Positions 57,101-64,000 of a stretch of 64,000 nucleotides of DNA are shown here, one piece after another; positions within the stretch are counted from its first letter, which is position 1, and each line of letters opens with the position of its first letter. Source of the DNA: Ditylenchus dipsaci. Taxonomy: Eukaryota > Nematoda > Chromadorea > Rhabditida > Anguinidae. The position numbers and the translations under genes are program-made. The stretch spans positions 124,001 to 188,000 of the forward strand of contig SADC01001297.1 of the NCBI GenBank assembly GCA_004194705.1. The letters run 5' to 3'. The notes under the pieces are model-generated. The model ran no database searches and was not told the origin of the DNA. It was given only the letters and a program-made list of their open reading frames with translations.

Positions 57101-58836
57101 CTTAAACTACATAAGTTACCCTGGCCCTGATGGACCTGACTGGAAAAGTTATTAGTAAGCTAATCAATTTTTTTTATCTTCCAATACAATCTTCTGATTT
57201 TAAGCAAAAACAATCCCAGGGAGTTTGATGGAACTTATGAACAGAAACAACTGGTTCTAGGAGGCGTGGCGGCAATATGGGGAGAGTAAGTTTTTAAATA
57301 TATTTATAAAACTTTTTCAACCAAACTTTTTTGAGTTCGAAAATTGTATAACACTTATCTAGTTCACAAAAAGCTGAAATTTACCATAAAAAAAATTCTG
57401 TAACAAAAAATTAGTTACCACGAAAAACGTCAAAAGAAGTAAAAAAAGCCACGAAAAGGCTGACAAAAAATATTCGTGTATTTCTTTTCGTGATGCATTT
57501 CAGCATTTTCATGTCAGAAATCGTAAATTACAGTCTCATACCCATTTTAAAATAGTTATTATAGGTATGTCGATGGTATGTTTTGCAGTTTTGAGTTATA
57601 CATTTCTAAAACACAAGCTGAAGTCAAAATCACGCTAATTTTTTTTAAAAGCTGAAATAGATCAGAGAAAAGACAAATAGCAAAAGGTCGATCAGAAATT
57701 CCATTTTTTCTCAACGTCAAAGCTAGCTAAGCCTGTAAATAAGCTTTGTCCCCCAAAGTTATCCCTAAAATGGGTAACATAAATTTCAGATGCAAAATGA
57801 CATACATATTTTTACATTTCCTGTAAAAAGCACCACTTTTCATCGTTTTTTTTAACAAAAGCGAATACAAAGCTCATTTCAGCCAAAAGGTGGCACATTT
57901 CTACAAAAAGTGGCAATTTTCAGCATTTTAAACCCAAACTCAAAGAAGTTGGCACTTTTTAGCCAAAAGATGGCACTTTTCAGATTTATCCATATAAAAT
58001 TAACTATTTCATTGTGAGACAAAGTTTTTTTGTCAATTTATTAATTTATAATTCCCTGATTTTTCTTTACCGAGATAAGAGGCCGGGGGTTATCGGGGAA
58101 TTCCCCATGTGACAACCCTATTTATAAGTGACTTTTTGACTTCAAGGGCCATACCAGCGCGTTACAGTAACAATTTCAAATTGGCAAAAGACGGGGTTAT
58201 GTTCAAACTAATATACCAGTTATATACAAACGAAAATTATTTTTAAATACGATTCTGTCATTTTTTAAAAGCGATAAGTAATGAAAAACGCGATGATTGC
58301 CAATTAACTCGGTAACTAAGTGGTAACGTGCTGACGGACAGCATATGAAGTGCACTCCCCTCTCCCCCCTTGCCACTGTAACGTGCTGCTATATATGCAA
58401 ATCGACCAAATCGACCGAATTCGGTTTTTCCTTAGAAAGGACGTCGAAAATAGAATTTCAGCGGATTTTTACGCGGCGGAATTGTCTCCCGCTAAATTCT
58501 TTCTTTACCAAAAAAACTAGAAAAATCCATAAGTCGAACAAAGAATGATTTGTAAAGTTTCGTGTTGTAGGTACTAATCTAGAGAGTACACTTTGGTTAG
58601 TTATCTTTACATTGTCCTTTTCGGCCTTCAAATTGTTATGATCACCCTCATTCAGGCCTAGAGCTTCAGCTGTGGCAGAGCGATTGTGGAGCTCTATGGA
58701 CACTACACAAAATGAGAATGCAGCATGGCCAAGACTACATGAACACAGATGTAGAATGATCGCAAGAGGATTTAGAGCAGAACCAGTTAATGGAGCAGGT
58801 GATTACTGCTTGGTGGAATGGGATGATCCAGCCTAG
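48192..58836 (+). CDS. hex-1: Lysosomal beta-N-acetylhexosaminidase (GH20), 16 exons
   Basis: Removes terminal GlcNAc/GalNAc from glycans in lysosome or secretions. The ATG at 48192 starts a signal peptide ([13 protein letters not shown]). Exons: 48192-48559, 49237-49306, 49353-49465, 50618-50728, 50790-50891, 51315-51420, 51980-52187, 52996-53079, 53123-53210, 53257-53383, 53442-53472, 57098-57154, 57205-57285, 57565-57575, 58571-58595, 58656-58836. Landmarks: [52 protein letters not shown], catalytic [63 protein letters not shown]. Phases close over 588 codons if one base is added near 48351-48360. C. elegans HEX-1 is about 555 residues. Exon 1's donor (CGA|GTTTAG) and exon 10 (a 43-49 nt intron is possible) are the least certain. 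Introns 3, 5 and 11 hold transposons. Confidence 0.94.
49777..49929. mobile_element. Tigger-type MITE in hex-1 intron 3
   Basis: Flanked by TA, with ends CAGTCGAACCTGGATACAAC and the complement of GTATTTAGGTTCGACTG. GGTGGTGTTGTAT is repeated internally. Confidence 0.82.
50912..51229. mobile_element. Family T foldback in hex-1 intron 5
   Basis: Arms TAAAGAGGCATGCCCGTC, then CGGAATATTTTGAAAGGCGG, and inverse ending GACGGGCATGCCCCTTTAA. It nearly fills the intron. Confidence 0.8.
53779..54020. mobile_element. F2 foldback in hex-1 intron 11
   Basis: Ends GGCGCTAGTAGCGAATAC and inverse (TATCGCTACTAGGGTC), flanked by A/GAATTTTT-like 8-mers. Core as in 14725-14961, opposite orientation. Confidence 0.78.
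54078..54438. mobile_element. Foldback with (GTCGTT)n arms in hex-1 intron 11
   Basis: Arms AATGGCTCATTTATAAACG followed by GTTGTCGTCGTCGTCATCG, with inner repeats of the same unit in both orientations near 54150 and 54320. The outer arm returns as CGTTTACAAATGAGCCAT. Confidence 0.8.
54460..55060. repeat. CAAGATCTTG repeat cluster
   Basis: A perfect short palindrome around CAAGATCTTGGCCAAGATCTTG at 54464-54497, then CTTGTCTTGGGATCTTGCTTGG near 54520 and similar units at 54960-55060, in intron 11. Confidence 0.65.
55161..55948. mobile_element. Near-perfect 790-bp palindrome in hex-1 intron 11
   Basis: Left arm starts ATTTTTGAAAATCTGTGC and the right arm is its inverse. Each arm is about 380 bp, with a centre of about 30-50 bp near 55560. 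The right arm is shorter by one repeat unit (GCCACGAAAAAGCTGAAATG). No terminal duplication is evident. Confidence 0.88.
56519..56999. mobile_element. Family T foldback in hex-1 intron 11
   Basis: Arms TTAAAGGGGCATATCAGCGC, then GTTACACTGCAAATTAAGGC, and inverse ending GTATGCCCCTTTAA. Confidence 0.78.
57565..57575 (+). other. hex-1: 11-nt microexon of hex-1
   Basis: GTATGTCGATG between TTATTATAG and GTATGTTTT. With two bases from exon 13 it encodes Y-V-D and leaves one base that joins exon 15 (GTACTAATC) to give WGEYVDGTNL, the conserved tract of the family. Without it the frame cannot join. Confidence 0.8.
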
Positions 58837-59493
58837 AAGCTAAAATTTCCAAAAATGCAATTATTTATAAAAGACGAAGCAAAAAATTCAGATATATACG
58901 TACACTTATGTTCAATTGAATTAACACTTAATTAAATCATACACATACTTAATTTGGGGAACTTTTTTATTTAGGCTGAAGCTTCGTTGTCGTGCACCTA
59001 CATAAAGTTTGAGATGTTCATACAAAAATGTCAAGTTTTCATAATTTGGCAGTCCTTATACTTTTATGTAAAAAGATAAAAAGGCAGTATTTAATGACCC
59101 CGTTGAAATGCATCTTTACACAGTATTTGAGTCGGGTGTGGGGTTGGGAGGCTGTTGGAGGGGCGGGTGTGGTTTTCACGCTGTTCTGGGGCTATTGTTT
59201 TTTCTACCACTTTTTGGAGACCTATGTCCAATATCTTTCCGCAACCTTCAGGCACAACATCTTAGCTCTATTTTAAGTTGAAATACGAAAAATAAAGGTT
59301 GATTGAAAATTGTTTTAAAGTCCCTCCGAATTGGAGATGGTAAAATTTAGCATGGATTCAAGATCGATATTTGGCAAGTTTTTGCCAACTTATGTCAGAT
59401 ATCTTTTAGGGACCGTTAAAATAATATACAGCTATTCATAGGTACAAACACGATGGACCCTTGTTATTTGACCCTTGTGATTCTTTATTGGAA
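58837..59493 (+). other. hex-1 3' region with a possible small membrane-protein frame
   Basis: After the hex-1 stop, a frame at 59094-59276 reads MTPLKCIFTQYLSRVWGW, then a hydrophobic stretch (AGVVFTLFWGYCFFYHFL), then AFRH-like basic residues, to TAA, with AATAAA at 59291-59296. An acceptor-like TTTACACAG at about 59119 could make it a last exon. Family not recognised. It may be only hex-1 3' untranslated sequence. Confidence 0.3.
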
Positions 59494-60269
59494 ACAGTGT
59501 TGTGAATCTCGGCACCGGCTAAACTTCAGGCACCTGTTTCTAGCAGTCTTTTAGGTACTTATGCACCCCGAGGGCCCATTTTACTTTTTGCAACTTTTGA
59601 CCTTTCTGTTACACTTTTGTAACATGGAGTTGTAAATCATTCGGGAAAATTTGTTGATCCTGACGATGCAGAAATTCACACACAAAGAATCGAAAGTCTT
59701 CACCAAAAGTCAAAGCACCGACATAAGAAGGAATACGGAACATCAAGAAGTCATTTAGTCAGCTATATTGAAGAATTTCTATGGCGAAAACTATTCAAAG
59801 GAGACGACATATTCTATCATTTTCAGCATCAAATTAGGGAATATTATGTGTGCGAAAATAGTTGATGAACGTTAATAAAGTGTTATTATTGTTAAATGTA
59901 ACAAAAAAGATCAAAAAATGCAAAAAGCAAAATGGGCCCCAGGTTGCATAAGTACCGTTTTTATATTACACAGCTCGGTGCCTCGGTATATCAGGTAGCT
60001 CAGACATCAGCGCCGGGCTAGGAATAAAAAAATTGATCATTTAAACTTAATTTGACCGAAAAAATTCACACGAGAAATTTACGTTAAAATCGTTTCGGTG
60101 CCAAGCCAGTGCCGCTATGTAGAAACGTTTAAATGTTTAATTTTTTTACTCCTATTTCGGTGCCGATCTCTGGGTTACCTGATAATCAGCGGAACCAGGC
60201 TGGGTAATATTAATAACTGCTAGAAAAAGGTGCCTGAAGTTTAGCCGGTGCCGACATCTACAGCACTGA
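59494..60269. mobile_element. Foldback element holding a Merlin/ISXO2-like transposase fragment
   Basis: Outer arms CTCGGCACCGGCTAAACTTC and inverse (GAAGTTTAGCCGGTGCCG). Inner arms TACTTATGCACCCCGAGGGC / GGGGCCCATTTTGCTTTTTG pairs at about 59557-59630 and 59897-59955. The centre is coding-like. Confidence 0.7.
59623..59865 (+). pseudogene. ISXO2-like (Merlin) transposase C-terminal fragment
   Basis: Open for 80 codons without a start codon of its own, ending TGA: HGVVNHSGKFVDPDD, HTQRIESLHQKSKHR, YGTSRSHLVSYIEEFLWRK, then FYHFQHQIREYY. This is the typical end of ISXO2/IS1595-type transposases (N-H-x-x-x-F-V-D-P, T-x-x-I-E, G-x-x-R, Y-x-x-E-F-x-W-R), where the glutamate of the catalytic triad sits in the IE motif. 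The N-terminal part is absent, so it is not functional alone. Confidence 0.75.
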
Positions 60270-60738
60270 TTGGAAAGCTAATATTCTAGGCTTCTGAACA
60301 AGCATTAAAGAATATGATCCAAATTTGGAGTAACTTTCTAAAAGCGGTCATATAGGGTTTCTAAACGGTGCGATATGGAAAACATTAATCATCCTCGCGT
60401 TCAGCAGTAAAACGAAAAAGTGGTCTAATCGAAGTTAGCTTTTGTAGTAAGTTATTACTACAAAAATGGCCATTGGAAATTTAAAGTTTTTAGCCTTTTT
60501 GTTTTCTTGCCGGATTACTTTCGCTTGCAGCGCTTTTTTCATTCGGTATCTGTGAATTGCATTCTTAGCTGGTTAACATATTTTCGCAATTCGAAACAAG
60601 TATTTGCAGTGTATTCGCCGAAATAAAGTCAGGGAAGGATGAATTTCAGGCACATCAGATTGCGTGCCGGCAAAAAATTAATCTGGTGACCAAAATGGAC
60701 GGTTATTAGAAATCCCATGGCACTGGGACAACACGTTT
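60270..60738. other. No gene seen
   Basis: AT-rich. One short hairpin (TTTTTGTAGTAA/TTACTACAAAAA) near 60440-60475. Confidence 0.4.
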
Positions 60739-61618
60739 AAGTTGTGGCTTGAGTTCAGATTCCCCACCCCCCCCCCCCACGGGACTGATCAGGTGGAGGA
60801 GATAACTTCATATTCGTGTTTCTCGACCCCGATTTCATGAGAAAGCCGGCTGTTTTTTTGGTTCTGAGAAAAAAAATTGTTTTCGAACCACAGGGGGGTA
60901 TCATGGTTTTTTAGTCAAAATTTGAAAAATTTAAATTGGCGCCTTTTGAATTTAAAAGGGAATAAGGGCTGTATTGGGAGGGAAGGGAATAAAAGGGGGC
61001 CACTGATCACACAGGGCCCACTAACAAGAAGATGTTGAACATAGTTTTGAATACTGGGCCTACCGCATAAATAAACTCTGGTATGCATGCTTTTTCATGC
61101 ATCCAGAGTCACTTTCGAGTGATTTGTGTCTAATGTATGTAGGTGTGCGCATCTCAACTCCAAGCCCCCGAAGGGGCGCAGGGGCTTGAGAGTTAGAGAT
61201 GCGCGCACACACTTACCTTAGACATGATTCCGAGAAGTACTCTTGACCATAAAATGCATATAGAGTCTTTTTTGCCACGGCCCAGTTGAAAAACATGGTG
61301 AGGCAGTCGAAGAATATAGATATTCAAATTTATAATGTTCTGCCATAAAAGTGGCCCCCTTTTATTCCCTTCCCCTCCCAATACAGCCCTTATTCCCTTT
61401 AAATTCAAAAGGCGCCAATTTAAATTTTTCAAATTTTGACTAAAAACCATCATACCCCCCCCCCGCCCTGTGGTTCGAAAACAATTTTTTTTCTCAGAAC
61501 CAAAAAAACAGCCGGCTTTCTCATGAAATCGGGTCGAGAAACACGAATATGAAGTTATCTCCTCCACCTGATCAGTCCCCGTGGGGGGGGGGGGGATTCT
61601 GAACTGCAACCTAAGTTG
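60739..61618. mobile_element. Foldback carrying core D, copy 3
   Basis: Arms of about 260 bp (60739-61005, 61350-61618): AGTTCAGATTCCCC, GGGACTGATCAGGTGGAGGA, GAAAGCCGGCTGTTTTTTTG, GGCGCCTTTTGAATTTAAA. The loop is core D in inverse orientation, with the long hairpin at 61127-61223 and the intact ACTCTGGATGCAT hairpin. Confidence 0.85.
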
Positions 61619-62095
61619 TTTTGTAAATAAAATAAAATTGTTGTAAAACGTTGTAAAACGCCGCAACAAATGTCCCCACAAGAGTCCCACAACTTATGTT
61701 TATTAAAAGTTTATAAACATAAACTTATTGTAAGCTAAGTTTATATAGTACGATTCAAAATGTGACGAAAAATCGTTTTTTGTCGTTTTCGTGACTTTAG
61801 ACTTTTACCAAAAAATAACCAAAAATTTTACCAAAAAAATTGATTTGTCTCAAGTCTAAGAAAAAATTTTAATGGTACAAAACATTAAAGATAAGACGAA
61901 AAAGTAAAAACAGATTTTACAGCCCCTAAACTTACTTTGAATGTTACGCCGTCTCGAAACGATCAATTATCGTCACCCTGCGTCCCTTCACAGATTTTTT
62001 ATAACTTACAAATATTCCTTTTAGTTTATTTTTTTGGGAAATCGCAAGGTCGAGTATTGCCATTTCACTTTTTCTGACGTTTGCCTTTAAGAGAA
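61619..62095. other. Region upstream of rps-5
   Basis: No separate gene. Presumably holds the rps-5 promoter. No TATA box or spliced-leader acceptor can be fixed with confidence. Confidence 0.4.
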
Positions 62096-63009
<914 letters not shown>

Positions 63010-63038
63010 ACTATTTTTGTTCTGTTAGTTTCTTCGGA

Positions 63039-63044
63039 AATAAA
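63039..63044 (+). terminator. rps-5 polyadenylation signal
   Basis: AATAAA 30 bp after the stop codon, followed by a TGTTGTTAGTGTGTG stretch that suits a cleavage site. Confidence 0.8.
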
Positions 63045-64000
63045 GAATTTGTTGTTAGTGTGTGTTATTTACAACCTTATTCACACAAATCTTTTTTTAC
63101 AGCAGTGAATAAATATAAGAAAATTAAACAACACAAAATCTAAAAATTTTGGCTTTTATTTGTTTTCGACCAACTTTTTTTCTAGATTTTGCTCTTTTTC
63201 TTTCTCCTGCTATAAATATATCTTTTCACCACATTTTATTTTTTTCTGCATGTGCTTTTCTAGGGACTCTCACTCTCATTCGAATGTTGAATTTTTTGTA
63301 AACCAAATGTTTGTTGTCGTAAGTGGAGTTTAAGTCCGGACTATGAAATTACGCACTGGCTTAAATCGCCTCTAAATGATGATTTCAACGTTTTAGTGGT
63401 CAAAACACACTTTAAACATATACTCAGGGCGTGGACGACCATTTCCAAAAAGAAAGTTTTGACCGAAATTTGACTTTTTGCGTCGGTCACCTGAAGTAAA
63501 CCGCCTAAAAGTAGGTATTCTACGACGTTTTGGTTAGTAGGTGAAAAGTGACTCAATATGCATTTTGAGCATAAGTCTTGCTCGGAATCATGTCACAGGC
63601 AAGGCTGTGCGTGCATCTCTGAGCCTTCAAGCCTCGTGCGCTCCTTCTTGGGGTTTCAGATACATACTTGAGACATTAATTCTTCGAAAGTGACTATGCG
63701 TGCATAAAAAAGCATAATATTTGATTATTAAAGTGTTAGTATTTATTGTCCTGAGCGGAATTTGAAATTTGACGGTGACTTTGAAATTCCAAAAACAATT
63801 TGAAGCAAATCGACCACGCTGAACATGAATTTGATGGGTTTCCCTAGCAGAACATATGTTATGAGAAATTTGTGTTACAACAGGGTACGTAACTCAAAAT
63901 TCTTAAAAAAAGTACACTTGGCCAAAAAAAGTACAATTTGGTTCATTTTTCGTCAAAAAGTGCTATTTTATCTAGTGCTTATTGATTTTTGAGCACCAAA
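63045..64000. other. Downstream of rps-5, no gene; degenerate half of core D
   Basis: The stretch 63575-63730 matches core D weakly (TCTTGCTCGGAATCATGTC, TCTTCGAAAGTGACTATGCG), without recognisable arms. No coding exon. Confidence 0.5.

Overview
The window reads as nuclear DNA of a nematode. (GCCTAA)n tracts, the complement of the nematode telomere repeat TTAGGC, are embedded in it. Introns are often only 45-60 nt and end in TTTCAG or TTTTAG. Two of the three genes align best with the worm versions as I remember them. I cannot name the clade or species. The DNA is AT-rich, gene-poor and dominated by non-autonomous DNA transposons.

Three protein genes can be reconstructed exon by exon. (1) A CBP/p300 histone acetyltransferase fills 13447-26279 on the minus strand: 31 exons and about 2,169 codons, with LxxLL, TAZ1, KIX, bromodomain, PHD, HAT, ZZ, TAZ2 and NCBD. 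(2) A lysosomal beta-hexosaminidase (hex-1 type) runs from 48192 to 58836 on the plus strand: 16 exons, one of only 11 nt, stretched by transposons in its introns. (3) Ribosomal protein S5/uS7 lies at 62096-63009 on the plus strand in six exons. Two identical-looking tRNA-Ala(AGC) genes sit in an inverted duplication 13 kb apart. All three protein genes contain frame breaks that a single added base repairs, mostly in homopolymers: six in CBP, one in HEX and one in RPS5. This points to consensus sequence error rather than gene death.

The rest is a transposon landscape. It holds one recognisable Tigger/pogo element with a broken transposase (32824-36078), a second Tigger remnant (45881 to about 47905), a Merlin/ISXO2-like transposase fragment (59623-59865), a piggyBac-like TTAA element in a CBP intron, many Tigger-type MITEs with TA duplications, hAT-type elements with 8-bp duplications, and large foldbacks. 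Minisatellite blocks fill 30265-31245 and 38280-42720.

The most unusual pattern is that several repeat families keep the same internal core but carry a different pair of inverted arms in each copy, the two arms of one copy always being complementary to each other. The clearest case is a roughly 300-bp core with two hairpins, seen between three unrelated pairs of arms at 31540-32490, 41061-42120 and 60739-61618. One foldback (8581-8851) carries telomere repeats as its loop.
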